Below the pieces are notes generated by a model that saw nothing but the letters and a program-made list of their open reading frames with translations, was not told the origin of the DNA and ran no database searches. This document shows positions 43,199-52,249 of a stretch of DNA of 64,000 nucleotides, piece by piece. The position numbers and the translations under genes are program-made. Where the stretch lies: assembly GCA_016703945.1 (NCBI GenBank), contig JADJBC010000020.1, positions 1 through 64,000 on the forward strand. The letters run 5' to 3'. How positions within the stretch are numbered: the first letter of the stretch is position 1; each line of letters opens with the position of its first letter. The stretch comes from Candidatus Aalborgicola danicus. GTDB taxonomy: Bacteria > Pseudomonadota > Gammaproteobacteria > Burkholderiales > Burkholderiaceae_C.

Positions 43199-44632
43199 AT
43201 GAAACACGCCATCAAACACATTCATTTTGTCGGCGTGGGTGGCTCAGGCATGTCCGGCATCGCCGAGGTGCTGTGCAACCTGGGTTACACCATCTCTGGC
43301 TCAGACCTGTCGGACAGCGCCACGCTCAAACGTCTGGCATCTCTGGGCATCAAGACCTGTGTGGGCCATGCGCCAGAAAACGTCGCAGGGGCCGATGCGG
43401 TAGTGACATCAACAGCCGTCCATTCGGACAACCCCGAAGTGCTGAAAGCGCGTGAGATGCGCATCCCCATCGTGCCACGCGCCCTGATGTTGGCCGAATT
43501 GATGCGCCTCAAGCAAGGTATTGCCATTGCCGGGACGCACGGAAAGACCACCACCACCAGCCTGGTCGCCAGCGTGCTGGCAGAAGCCGGCCTGGACCCC
43601 ACCTTTGTTATTGGCGGGCGCCTCAACAGTGCGGGAGCCAATGCGCGGCTGGGTAGTGGCGACTACATCGTGGTGGAGGCCGACGAGTCCGATGCGTCTT
43701 TCCTGAATCTGTTGCCGGTCATGGCCGTGGTGACCAATATCGACGCCGACCACATGGAAACCTACGGCCAGGACTTTGGCCGGCTGAAAAAGGCCTTTGT
43801 AGAGTTTCTTCACCGCATGCCGTTTTACGGTGTGGCGATCTTGTGTACGGACGATGCGGCGGTGCGCGACATCATCGACGACGTGACGTGTCCTGTCACC
43901 AGCTACGGCTTCAACGAGGAGGCTCAGGTGCGCGCCATCAACGTGCGTGCTGTGGATGGTCAGATGCATTTCACGGTCCAACGCCGCAATGGCGTGGTGT
44001 TGCCGGATCTGGATGTGGTGTTGAACCTGCCGGGACGGCACAACGTGCTCAACGCCTTGTCTGCGATTGCTGTGGCAGTGGAACTGAGCCTTGAGGACGC
44101 AGCAGTGCTCAAAGCGCTGGCCGAGTTCAAGGGTGTTGGCCGGCGCTTCCAACGTTATGGTGACCTGCCGCTGCCCAACGGTGGTATTGCTACGGTCATC
44201 GACGATTACGGTCACCATCCCGTTGAGATGGAAGCGACGCTGGCGGCCGCCCGTGGGGCATTTCCGGGGCGTCGCCTGGTACTGGCTTTCCAGCCGCACC
44301 GCTACACGCGTACGCGGGATTGTTTTGAGGACTTCATCAAAGTCATGGGCCACGCAGACTCGGTGTTGCTGGGTGAGGTTTACGCCGCAGGCGAGGCGCC
44401 CATTGTGGCGGCCGATGGTCGTGCTTTGGCCCGTGCGTTGCGCATTGCTGGCAAGGTAGAGCCGATCTTTGTGGACGACATTACCGCCATGCCGCAGGCC
44501 GTTGTCGACAACGCACTGCCGGGGGACGTGATTATGTGTATGGGTGCCGGGTCGATCGGATCCGTCCCTGCAAAAATTGTTGAGCTACTACAAAAAAATG
44601 AGCGCTCCAACGAGGAGGGACGAGGGCTATGA
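43199..44632 (+). CDS. murC: UDP-MurNAc-L-alanine ligase MurC
   Basis: A 477-residue Mur ligase adding L-Ala to UDP-MurNAc. The N-terminus IHFVGVGGSGMSGIAEVL binds the UDP part; the ATP loop is IAGTHGKTTTTSLVASVL. Further blocks: VVEADESDASFL, NIDADHMETYG, LPGRHNVLNALSAIAVA, VIDDYGHHPVEMEATL and FQPHRYTRTRDCF. Start ATG 43199 overlaps the murG stop. The last residues (LLQKNERSNEEGRGL) come from a family B repeat that also brings the stop and the overlapping ddl start. Confidence 0.96.
   Translation: MKHAIKHIHFVGVGGSGMSGIAEVLCNLGYTISGSDLSDSATLKRLASLGIKTCVGHAPENVAGADAVVTSTAVHSDNPEVLKAREMRIPIVPRALMLAELMRLKQGIAIAGTHGKTTTTSLVASVLAEAGLDPTFVIGGRLNSAGANARLGSGDYIVVEADESDASFLNLLPVMAVVTNIDADHMETYGQDFGRLKKAFVEFLHRMPFYGVAILCTDDAAVRDIIDDVTCPVTSYGFNEEAQVRAINVRAVDGQMHFTVQRRNGVVLPDLDVVLNLPGRHNVLNALSAIAVAVELSLEDAAVLKALAEFKGVGRRFQRYGDLPLPNGGIATVIDDYGHHPVEMEATLAAARGAFPGRRLVLAFQPHRYTRTRDCFEDFIKVMGHADSVLLGEVYAAGEAPIVAADGRALARALRIAGKVEPIFVDDITAMPQAVVDNALPGDVIMCMGAGSIGSVPAKIVELLQKNERSNEEGRGL
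44583..44632 (+). repeat. Dispersed repeat family B at the murC/ddl junction
   Basis: AGCTACTACAAAAAAATGAGC ... GGACGAGGGCTATGAG. It supplies the MurC C-terminus and the ATGA overlap with ddl. Confidence 0.6.
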
Positions 44633-45669
44633 GCCAAAAACAAAGTGCCGCCGGGCCGTCCCAAGGCACGACGGCCCCCCTGGGGGGCAGCGCAGTACAC
44701 GCAGTGACAAGCGTGGGGGCCACATTTGGGAAAGTAGCCGTGTTGATGGGTGGGGCATCTGCTGAGCGTGAGGTGTCCCTGATGTCGGGCGGTGGCGTCT
44801 TGAAGGCATTGCGCTCCAAGGGTGTGGATGCACACGCTTTTGATCCGGCCGAGCGCGATTTGTCCGAGCTCAAGCGCGAAGGGTTTGAGCGGTGCTTTAT
44901 CGCATTGCATGGCCGTTTGGGTGAGGACGGTACGGTACAGGGCGCTTTGGAACTGCTGGGCATTCCCTATACCGGCTCCGGAGTCATGGCGTCGGCCATT
45001 TCGATGGACAAAGTCATGACCAAACGCATCTGGATTTCCGAGGGTATCCCCACGCCGCGTTACCAGCTGTTGCGTCTGGGTGCCTATGACCGCAGGGCGG
45101 TGATCGAGGTGCCTGATGCATTGGGCTTGCCCGTCATCGTCAAGCCCGCCAGGGAGGGGTCATCGATCGGGGTCACCAAGGTGGTAGGTTATTCGGGCAT
45201 GGCCGAGGCCGTTGCGTCCGCCAGCGCTTTGCACGATGACATTCTTTGTGAACAGTGCATCGAAGGGGATGAAGTGACCTGCCCGGTGCTGGGTCATGAC
45301 GAACAGGCGTATGCGCTGCCCGTCATTCGGATCGTCGCGCCGGAGGGCAAGTACGACTACCAAAACAAATACTTTACTGACTCCACGCAATACCTGGTGC
45401 CGGCCGGTTTGCCGCCCGGTGAAGAAGACGCGATACAAGCTTTGGTACTGCGGGCTTACCGGGTGCTGGGCTGCCGAGGCTGGGGCCGGGTGGACGTCAT
45501 GATCGATGGCAAGACGCGCCAACCCTACCTTTTGGAAATCAATACCTCGCCCGGCATGACGGGCCACTCCCTGGTTCCCATGTCGGCCAAGGCGGCGGGC
45601 ATTGCCTACGAGGATCTGTGTGTTCGCCTGTTGGAGCACTGTGCCCTGGATACAGGAGCCAGTGCATGA
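44629..45669 (+). CDS. ddl: D-alanine--D-alanine ligase
   Basis: A 346-residue ATP-grasp enzyme making D-Ala-D-Ala for MurF. The real domain begins at GKVAVLMGGASAEREVSLMSG (about residue 34), with LHGRLGEDGTVQGALELLGIPYTGSG, KPAREGSSIGVTKV, GRVDVMID and LEINTSPGMTGHSLVP. The first ~31 residues are encoded by a family A repeat, so the native start has been replaced or buried and translation now begins at an ATG overlapping murC. Corresponds to DdlB of dcw clusters. Its stop overlaps ftsQ by ATGA. Confidence 0.95.
   Translation: MSQKQSAAGPSQGTTAPLGGSAVHAVTSVGATFGKVAVLMGGASAEREVSLMSGGGVLKALRSKGVDAHAFDPAERDLSELKREGFERCFIALHGRLGEDGTVQGALELLGIPYTGSGVMASAISMDKVMTKRIWISEGIPTPRYQLLRLGAYDRRAVIEVPDALGLPVIVKPAREGSSIGVTKVVGYSGMAEAVASASALHDDILCEQCIEGDEVTCPVLGHDEQAYALPVIRIVAPEGKYDYQNKYFTDSTQYLVPAGLPPGEEDAIQALVLRAYRVLGCRGWGRVDVMIDGKTRQPYLLEINTSPGMTGHSLVPMSAKAAGIAYEDLCVRLLEHCALDTGASA
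44650..44722 (+). repeat. Dispersed repeat family A at the ddl 5' end
   Basis: CGGGCCGTCCCAAGGCACGA, an inner hairpin GCCCCCCTGGGGGGC, and GCAGTGACAAGCGTGGGGGC. Translated in frame as the N-terminal extension of Ddl. Confidence 0.75.
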
Positions 45670-46457
45670 ACCACGCGGTGACAACGCCCCTGGACATCAA
45701 ATTGATGAACATGACTGCCATGGTCCTGTTCGTCGGTTTTGTTGCTCTGGGTGCATTGGTCACCGCGCGCTGGATGGTGCGGCTACCGGTGTTCGACATC
45801 AAGGGCATTGCGGTGACGGGTGAAGTCAATCACAACAACGCCTTGACCTTGCGCGCCAATGTGGCGCCGCGATTGGCAGGCACGTTTTACAGCATGGACC
45901 TTGCGACGGTGCGCGCTGCCTTTGAAGCCGTGCCTTGGGTTCGCCGGGCTGTGGTGCGTCGTGAGTTCCCTAACCGTTTGCGGGTCGTTTTGCAGGAGCA
46001 CCAGGCGGTCGCCTATTGGGGTGGTGACGGTGAGCTGCGCCTGATCAACAGTTACGGTGAGGTTTTTGAAGCCAATGTGGGTGAGGTCGAGCAGGACACC
46101 CTGCCGCGACTCAGTGGTCCCGAAGGGCATGGCGCTGAAGTGTTGGCCATGTACCGCACCCTGGTGCCATTGTTCACGCCTTTGGCGCTGTCCATAGACC
46201 AGTTGGAACTGTCGGTCGGAGGGAGCTGGCGTGTGATTCTGGAAACCGGGGCCGAAATTGAATTGGGTCGCGGCGGAGCGGCGGACATCACCGCCAGGGT
46301 GCAGCGCTTTCTCGCCACGGTGACCCAGGTGACATCGCGGTATGGGCGGCAGGCCAGTGCCGTGGAGTCGGCCGATCTGCGGCACGAAAACGGCTACGCC
46401 CTGCGTTTGCGTGGAGTCAGCACCACGGTCGCTGCAGTGCCACCCCGGAAGAAATAG
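45666..46457 (+). CDS. ftsQ: Cell division protein FtsQ
   Basis: A 263-residue bitopic membrane protein. One membrane helix (MVLFVGFVALGALVTARWMV) is followed by the POTRA domain (VFDIKGIAVTGEVNHNNALTLRANVAPRLAGTFYSMDLATV) and the beta domain. FtsQ recruits FtsB-FtsL and late division proteins. The start ATG 45666 overlaps the ddl stop. ftsA begins 28 bases downstream. Confidence 0.94.
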   Translation: MNHAVTTPLDIKLMNMTAMVLFVGFVALGALVTARWMVRLPVFDIKGIAVTGEVNHNNALTLRANVAPRLAGTFYSMDLATVRAAFEAVPWVRRAVVRREFPNRLRVVLQEHQAVAYWGGDGELRLINSYGEVFEANVGEVEQDTLPRLSGPEGHGAEVLAMYRTLVPLFTPLALSIDQLELSVGGSWRVILETGAEIELGRGGAADITARVQRFLATVTQVTSRYGRQASAVESADLRHENGYALRLRGVSTTVAAVPPRKK

Positions 46458-46485
46458 TGAAAGACGAAATCAGCAGGTAACCCAT

Positions 46486-47715
46486 ATGGCAAAAGAATAC
46501 AAAGACCTGGTCGTAGGACTGGACATCGGCACCGCCAAAGTGATGGTGGTGGTGGCCGAGGTGTTGCCCGGCGGCGAGCTCAAGCTGGCCGGCCTGGGCG
46601 TGGCCCCCAGCAATGGCATCAAGCGTGGTGTGGTGGTGAATATCGACGCCACGGTGCAGAGCATCCAGCAGGCCTTGCGCGAAGCCGAATTGATGGCCGA
46701 CTGCAAGATCACCCGGGTCTACACCGGCATCACCGGCAGCCATATCCGCGGCATCAATTCCAGCGGCATGGTGGCGGTGAAAGACCGTGAAGTAACGGCC
46801 GCTGATGTGGCCCGCGTCGTGGAGACGGCCAAGGCGATCAATATCTCCACCGACCAGCGCCTGCTGCTGGTAGAGCCACAAGAATTCATCATCGACGGCC
46901 AGGATGTGAAAGAGCCGATCGGCATGAGCGGCATCCGTCTGGAGGCGAAGGTGCACATCGTGACCGGTGCACAGAGTGCGGCCGAGAACATCATCAAGTG
47001 TGTGCGTCGCTGTGGCCTCGAAGTGGAGCAGCTGATGCTGAACCCGCTGGCTAGCAGCCTGTCGGTGCTGACCGAAGACGAACGCGAACTGGGTGTGGCG
47101 CTGGTGGACATTGGCGCGGGCACCACCGACATCGCGATCTTCACCAACGGCGCGATCCGCCACACGGCCGTGATACCGATTGCCGGTGACCTGATCACCA
47201 GCGACATCGCGATGGCCCTGCGCACGCCGACCAAGGACGCCGAAGACATCAAGGTCGAAAGCGGCCACGCCAAGCAATTGCTGGTGGACCCCGAGACCCA
47301 GGTGGAGGTGCCCGGCCTGGGCGACCGCGGCCCGCGCATGCTGAGCCGCCAGGCGCTGGCCGGTGTGATTGAGCCGCGTATCGAAGAGATTTTTTCGCTG
47401 GTCAACCAGGTCATGCGCGAGTCGGGTTACGAAGAAGTGCTGTCCTCGGGCATCGTGCTCACCGGTGGCAGCTGCATCATGCCGGGCATGGTGGAGCTAG
47501 GTGAAGACATCTTCCTCAAACCGGTTCGCCGCGGCATTCCCAAGTACTCCAGCGCGTTGGCCGACATGGTGGCCCAGCCGCGTGCCGCCACCGTCATGGG
47601 TCTGCTCGAAGAAGCGCGATTGGCGCGGCTGCGGGGTTACAAGGTGTCGCAGAAAAGCGGATCGATGAAAACAGCGTTTGGATCGGTAAAAGACTGGTTC
47701 ATTGGGAACTTCTGA
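46486..47715 (+). CDS. ftsA: Cell division protein FtsA
   Basis: A 409-residue actin-like protein tethering FtsZ to the membrane. Motifs: DLVVGLDIGTAKVMVVVAEV (phosphate 1), the 1C domain around ITGSHIRGINSSGMV, VDIGAGTTDIAIFTNGAIRHT (phosphate 2), ILTGGSCIMPGMVEL (adenosine) and a C-terminal amphipathic membrane-targeting helix (FGSVKDWFIGNF). ATG 46486 follows CAGGTAA. The upstream in-frame extension lies inside ftsQ and is rejected. Confidence 0.97.
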   Translation: MAKEYKDLVVGLDIGTAKVMVVVAEVLPGGELKLAGLGVAPSNGIKRGVVVNIDATVQSIQQALREAELMADCKITRVYTGITGSHIRGINSSGMVAVKDREVTAADVARVVETAKAINISTDQRLLLVEPQEFIIDGQDVKEPIGMSGIRLEAKVHIVTGAQSAAENIIKCVRRCGLEVEQLMLNPLASSLSVLTEDERELGVALVDIGAGTTDIAIFTNGAIRHTAVIPIAGDLITSDIAMALRTPTKDAEDIKVESGHAKQLLVDPETQVEVPGLGDRGPRMLSRQALAGVIEPRIEEIFSLVNQVMRESGYEEVLSSGIVLTGGSCIMPGMVELGEDIFLKPVRRGIPKYSSALADMVAQPRAATVMGLLEEARLARLRGYKVSQKSGSMKTAFGSVKDWFIGNF

Positions 47716-47853
47716 CCATGCAAAACAAATTATGGCTGGCACGCGGAAGTCCGCATTGGCGATGGAGAAACAAAGATCAGCCTACACGCGCAGGTCCGAT
47801 AGGACGAAAAAGACAAGTATTGAAAATTCGTATTGAAACTCAAGGAGCATCAG

Positions 47854-49083
47854 ATGGCCATCGAAATGATTGAAGAAGAAGCGTTTAACCAAGGCACACA
47901 AATCAAGGTGATCGGCGTCGGAGGGGGTGGCGGCAACGCAGTCGAGCACATGATTTTTTCGGCCGTGGGGGGAGTCGAATTTATTACCGCCAACACGGAC
48001 TCGCAGGCTCTGTCTCGCAGTACGGCGCACAAGACCATTCAGCTCGGCGCGGGTGGTTTGGGAGCGGGTAGCAAGCCTGACAAAGGGCGTGAAGCTGCGA
48101 AGTTGGCCGAGGCCGACATCCGCGCGGCCATTGAAGGTGCCCACATGCTGTTTATCACCGCAGGTATGGGTGGTGGTACCGGCACGGGGGCGGCACCTGT
48201 GATCGCCCGGGTTGCCAAGGAAATGGGCATCCTGACCGTGGGTGTGGTTACCAAGCCGTTCGACTTTGAGGGTGGTCGTCGCATGAGCAATGCCGATGCG
48301 GGACTGACGGAACTTGAAGCCAATGTGGATTCGCTGATTGTGGTGTTGAACGAAAAGCTGCTGGAAGTGCTGGGTGATGACGTGTCCCAGGACGAGGCTT
48401 TTGCACATGCCAATGACGTGCTGAAAAACGCCGTGGGTGGCATAGCGGAAATCATCAACGTGCCAGGCCATGTGAACGTCGACTTTGAAGACGTGCGCAC
48501 CGTCATGGGCGAGCCCGGCAAAGCCATGATGGGCACCGCCCTAGCCAGTGGGCCGGATCGTGCGCGTATTGCCGCCGAGCAGGCCGTTGCCTGCCCGTTG
48601 CTGGAAGGCATCGATCTGTCGGGAGCCAAGGGCGTACTGGTGCTGATCACCGCAGCCAAGGGTTCACTCAAACTGAGCGAGTCCAAGCTGGCGATGAACA
48701 CCATCCGTGCCTATGCATCGCCCGATGCCCATGTGATTTACGGTACGGCCTATGATGATGAGTTGGGCGACAACATTCGGGTCACGGTGGTGGCCACAGG
48801 CTTGAGTCGCCAGGGTGTGCGCCGCACAGCGCCACCGCTTCAGGTCTTACGCACAGGTACCGACAATGTTCCCTTCCACGTTCCAACTCTGAACAATCCT
48901 GTGGGTGGACCGGGTGTCAGCAATGCAGGCTCCTTGGGAGTTGTTCAGCCGGACTATGCGGGCTTGGGAACACCCGCCGTTTGGCGTGGCCGTACGTCTG
49001 CAGCAGCCAAGGTCGATGCTTTGTCCAATGGTGGCATGGATGACTACGAAATCCCTGCGTTTTTGAGAAAGCAAGCAGATTGA
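47854..49083 (+). CDS. ftsZ: Cell division GTPase FtsZ
   Basis: A 409-residue tubulin homologue that forms the Z ring. IKVIGVGGGGGNAVEHM starts the nucleotide fold, the tubulin signature is GMGGGTGTGAAPVIA, the T7 region is NVDFEDVRTVM, and a variable linker leads to the conserved C-terminal peptide DDYEIPAFLRKQ, which binds FtsA and ZipA. ATG 47854 has AAGGAGCATC before it. The 138-base gap after ftsA is the usual site for ftsZ-proximal promoters. Confidence 0.98.
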   Translation: MAIEMIEEEAFNQGTQIKVIGVGGGGGNAVEHMIFSAVGGVEFITANTDSQALSRSTAHKTIQLGAGGLGAGSKPDKGREAAKLAEADIRAAIEGAHMLFITAGMGGGTGTGAAPVIARVAKEMGILTVGVVTKPFDFEGGRRMSNADAGLTELEANVDSLIVVLNEKLLEVLGDDVSQDEAFAHANDVLKNAVGGIAEIINVPGHVNVDFEDVRTVMGEPGKAMMGTALASGPDRARIAAEQAVACPLLEGIDLSGAKGVLVLITAAKGSLKLSESKLAMNTIRAYASPDAHVIYGTAYDDELGDNIRVTVVATGLSRQGVRRTAPPLQVLRTGTDNVPFHVPTLNNPVGGPGVSNAGSLGVVQPDYAGLGTPAVWRGRTSAAAKVDALSNGGMDDYEIPAFLRKQAD

Positions 49084-49084
49084 C

Positions 49085-49260
49085 TTGGGGCACACCCCCC
49101 GGCTTCGCGCACTGCGTGTCGCTTCGCTTCAGTGCCTCAGCCAGAGGCAACGGCTCTTCGGGGCCGTCCAAGCCTGCGCAGGCAGGCTTGGAGCCGCGCC
49201 CCTCAGCCCCTTGCAGGGGGCAACACCTGTGGCCCGGCATAGCCGGTTCCACGGTGTTCC
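49085..49260. repeat. GC-rich palindromic repeat block between ftsZ and lpxC
   Basis: Contains CCAAGCCTGC-GCAG-GCAGGCTTGG (49168-49191), a perfect 10-bp stem, and CCCCTTGCAGGGGG further on. It probably belongs to the same broad group of dispersed Comamonadaceae repeats but is longer than family A. It may form strong hairpins in the ftsZ mRNA tail. Confidence 0.5.
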
Positions 49261-49318
49261 TGGCAGAGGCAAGGCGTTTTGGTGTGCGTGGCTATTGATC
49301 GCCCGATAAAATATCGTA

Positions 49319-50242
49319 GTGCTCAAACAACGAACGCTTAAATCCCTGACCCGCGCCGTTGGCGTGGGGCTGCACAGCGGGCAGCGGGTGGAGATCACCT
49401 TGCGGCCGGCGCAGCCGGATACTGGCATCGTCTTTCGTCGGGTGGATTTACCGGTGCCGGTGGACATTCCGGTGTCCGCGCCATCGGTCACCGATACGCG
49501 CATGGCGTCCACCATTTCCAATGGCGCCGCCAAGGTCCAGACCATCGAGCATCTGATGTCGGCGTGTGCTGGTCTGGGACTGGACAATCTGTATGTGGAC
49601 ATCACGGCCGAAGAGGTTCCCATTCTGGACGGGTCAGCCGCTTCGTTTGTGTTTTTGTTGCAGAGTGCCGGGATTGAACTGCAAAACGTTGCCAAGCGAT
49701 TCCTGCGTGTCAATCGTCCGGTGGAGGTTCGCGAAGGTGAGGGAGCCAATTTGAAGTGGGCACGGCTGGAACCCTACAACGGGTTCAAGCTCAGCTTTGA
49801 AATTGTGTTCGACCATCCGGCAGTCGATTCCACCGGCCAGCGCGTGGAGTTCGACATGGGAGCCGACTCCTACTCCAAAGACATTGCGCGCGCTCGTACT
49901 TTCGGGTTCACCAAAGACGTCGAAATGATGCGCATGAATGGCCTCGCATTGGGTGGTGGCCTGGACAACGCCATTGTGATGGACGATTACAAGGTGCTGA
50001 ACGCCGAGGGTTTGCGTTATGACGATGAATTTGTCAAACACAAGTTGCTCGATGCCATTGGCGACTTGTATTGTGTGGGCAAGCCGCTACTGGCGCGTTA
50101 CAGCGCTTTCCGATCGGGCCATGCCTTGAACAACAAATTGTTGCGCGAATTGCTGGCACAACCCGAGGCCTGGGATGTCGTGAGTTTCGATGATGAAAGT
50201 CGGGCCCCCACCGGATTTTCACAACTGGCACGTGCTTGGTAG
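49319..50242 (+). CDS. lpxC: UDP-3-O-acyl-GlcNAc deacetylase LpxC
   Basis: A 307-residue zinc deacetylase, the committed step of lipid A synthesis. It starts GTG 49319 (MLKQRTLKSLTRAVGVGLHSG). Zinc ligands are the His in TIEHLMSA and the His and Asp in KHKLLDAIGDLY; the catalytic base region is VPILDGSAASFVFLLQ and the catalytic His lies in FRSGHALNNKLL. It closes the dcw cluster as in most proteobacteria. Confidence 0.97.
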   Translation: MLKQRTLKSLTRAVGVGLHSGQRVEITLRPAQPDTGIVFRRVDLPVPVDIPVSAPSVTDTRMASTISNGAAKVQTIEHLMSACAGLGLDNLYVDITAEEVPILDGSAASFVFLLQSAGIELQNVAKRFLRVNRPVEVREGEGANLKWARLEPYNGFKLSFEIVFDHPAVDSTGQRVEFDMGADSYSKDIARARTFGFTKDVEMMRMNGLALGGGLDNAIVMDDYKVLNAEGLRYDDEFVKHKLLDAIGDLYCVGKPLLARYSAFRSGHALNNKLLRELLAQPEAWDVVSFDDESRAPTGFSQLARAW

Positions 50243-50263
50243 AGTGAACAGGGAAACGTAGCC

Positions 50264-50440
50264 GTGGCTCCACTTCGCTGGTTGGTACTGTTCATGCTCG
50301 TGGCAGCAGGTTTGTCGTTTGCCTGCTTTGCAATTACTGGTCAAACACGCTTCAAGGTCTTTGGATTGCGAATTCTGCGATGGACCATGGTCGGTGCGTT
50401 CGCTTTTTTTGGCGTCCTGATTCTTGAACGACTAGCCTGA
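50264..50440 (+). CDS. Small two-helix membrane protein after lpxC
   Basis: A 58-residue frame from GTG 50264, 22 bases after lpxC. The sequence MAPLRWLVLFMLVAAGLSFA is a membrane helix, followed by a basic loop (GQTRFKVFGLRILRW) and a second helix (TMVGAFAFFGVLILER). GGGAAAC lies about eight bases before the start. Proteins of this shape are common but uncharacterised. The two hydrophobic segments and the basic loop make a real small membrane protein likely; function unknown. Confidence 0.6.
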   Translation: MAPLRWLVLFMLVAAGLSFACFAITGQTRFKVFGLRILRWTMVGAFAFFGVLILERLA

Positions 50441-50516
50441 GAGGCGAACGCTCGTTTTCGGAGGCGTTGCGCCACCGCAATAGGCCCGGTGCTTGCCGCC
50501 CCGCCGGTCCCAACAA

Positions 50517-52103
50517 TCAGTGGTCCCCGGCTGTCAGCCAGTCCGGTTTCTCGAGCTTCAAAAAGGCCAGCAATGCATCGATGACGTCGGGGTCGAATTG
50601 CTTGCCTTTACGTTCCACCAGATAGGACAGCACATCGTCCAGCAGCCAGGCATCCTTATAGGGGCGGCTGTGCAGCAAGGCGTCAAAAACATCGACCACG
50701 GCTACAATGCGCGCCGCCAACGGTATTTCCTGGGCCTTCAAGCCCCGCGGGTACCCGTTGCCGTCAAAGTGTTCGTGATGCCCTCCGGCAATTTGAGCGC
50801 CCAAGCTCAGGCTACTGACGCCGTCCACCATCTGCGAGGCCCGGGCCAGCACGGTCTCGCCGATGGCGGCGTGCTTTTCCATCATGATGCGTTCGTCAGG
50901 GGTATGCCGTCCAGGTTTGAGCAACACCGCGTCGGGCGTTGCCACCTTGCCAACGTCATGGAGGATGCTGGCAATACCCACCAAAGACATAAACGTCGGG
51001 GTTGTAATCTCGGGATACTTTCCGGCTGCTTTCAGTTGTGCCGCGATGCCGTCAGTCAGGTTGCTAACCCGGCGCACATGACCGCCTGTGGTGGGGTCGC
51101 GCGATTCGGCAAGGTCTGCCAATGCCACGACCGTGGCCTCCTGGGTATTTCGCAATTGTCCAAACATGTGCAGGTTGTCAAATGCGGCGGCGATACGGTC
51201 GCAAAACACGCTCAGGAGGCTGCGCTCCAGATCACCCAGGGGCCAAGGCGGAGAAAACGCCACGGCAAACTGATGACCGTGCGCCGCTGAAATAAAAAGG
51301 ACATCCAGCTTCTCACCAAATACATTCCTTTTTTCGCGAAATGCCTGTGCGATGCCCGGCGCCCAGGCATGGTCTGCCGGCATGGTGTTGTGGACTTCCA
51401 ACTCCGACAGAGCCCCGGTTGAGGCAATCACCATGGGATCGTCCGTCACACCCGGAGACTTGTTGCGCATGACACACAACACGCCCTCGGTACCAAAGTT
51501 CAGAATGGCGCCGATTTGTGTCAGGACTCCCGAGGCAAGGTCCTTTAGCGAGTCGATCTGGTACAGGTTGCTGGCGGATTCGAGGATTTGTGCCAGGCCT
51601 TTGCGACTGGCGTCAATCGTTTGCAATCCTTCGTAACTGCGCAACGAGGCAATGACGGTAGTGAACAGTTTTTGCGCTGTCAACTCGGTTTTGGCCTTGT
51701 AGTCATTGATGTCGAAATCGACAATCACCTTTTGTTCCGGTGCCTGCCCGGGCTGACCCGTTCGCAACACAATGCGGATCAGGTTGTTGCCGAGGTCCTC
51801 CCGGATCCGCTTGGTCAGCCGCAGTCCAGCGTCGTCTGATTCCATCACCACATCCAACAACACCAAAGCGATGTCGTTTTCATTGGCCAACACGTCATAA
51901 CCCTGAGCCCCGGAGTAAGCCGACAGAATTTCGACGCCCCGGCCCTTGAAAGTGACGTTGTTCAGCGCCAATCGCGTTACCGCATGGATGTCGGGCTCAT
52001 CATCAACAACCAGAATTCGCCAGGGCCTGGCTGCGTGCTGACCAACGATGGGTTCGTCGTCATCAGCCAGCCAGTCGTCGTTGTTAGAGTCAGATTGATC
52101 CAT
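50517..52103 (-). CDS. Response regulator with DUF3369/GAF-like and HD-GYP domains
   Basis: A 528-residue signalling protein. An N-terminal receiver (WRILVVDDEPDIHAVT, phospho-Asp in LVLLDVVMESDDAG) precedes a DUF3369-type segment (about 175-330), and the C-terminal HD-GYP domain has GGHVRRVSNLT, ILHDVGKVATPD, HHEHFDGNGYPRGL and ARIVAVVDVFDAL. HD-GYP enzymes hydrolyse cyclic di-GMP. The key HD, HHE and GYP residues are all present, so activity is expected. It has no adjacent kinase; its input is unknown. The start MDQSDSNNDD gives an acidic tail before the receiver. Confidence 0.93.
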   Translation of the reverse strand: MDQSDSNNDDWLADDDEPIVGQHAARPWRILVVDDEPDIHAVTRLALNNVTFKGRGVEILSAYSGAQGYDVLANENDIALVLLDVVMESDDAGLRLTKRIREDLGNNLIRIVLRTGQPGQAPEQKVIVDFDINDYKAKTELTAQKLFTTVIASLRSYEGLQTIDASRKGLAQILESASNLYQIDSLKDLASGVLTQIGAILNFGTEGVLCVMRNKSPGVTDDPMVIASTGALSELEVHNTMPADHAWAPGIAQAFREKRNVFGEKLDVLFISAAHGHQFAVAFSPPWPLGDLERSLLSVFCDRIAAAFDNLHMFGQLRNTQEATVVALADLAESRDPTTGGHVRRVSNLTDGIAAQLKAAGKYPEITTPTFMSLVGIASILHDVGKVATPDAVLLKPGRHTPDERIMMEKHAAIGETVLARASQMVDGVSSLSLGAQIAGGHHEHFDGNGYPRGLKAQEIPLAARIVAVVDVFDALLHSRPYKDAWLLDDVLSYLVERKGKQFDPDVIDALLAFLKLEKPDWLTAGDH

Positions 52104-52249
52104 ATGCGCCCCAACGGTTGAATGTTCTACCGACCGGAAGATTCCCCGGCTTGAAATTCATACAAGCCGAGCATAGCGAGAAATCAAGCGATTGCGGTGA
52201 CAGGGGCTACCAATGGAATGCAATTTGTGAAACACGCGCCGCCCTGGAA

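Larger units (their letters stand above)
42040..43202 (+). pseudogene. murG: Lipid II synthase MurG, frameshifted at an inserted repeat
   Basis: MurG transfers GlcNAc to lipid I. ATG 42040 overlaps the ftsW stop. The N-terminal half has LIMAGGTGGHIFPGLAVAQAL and VGLGGYITMPGGLMGVL; the C-terminal half has ADWVICRAGASTVTEIAAVGAPALFVPFP. Between them, a family A repeat (42772-42847) interrupts the coding region after NYAAAGIAVNL, and the frame is lost there (probably in the run of seven C). A one-base change restores a single frame with a short inserted loop of about 25 residues. The C-terminus also carries a family B peptide, LLQKTERSTLLTRGLEA. MurG is essential, so the frameshift is probably a homopolymer error. 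Confidence 0.9.

Noticed and set aside
42840..43202. Separate 120-codon gene after murG
   Set aside because: It is the C-terminal half of MurG (RAGASTVTEIAAVG) after a frameshift, not a new gene.
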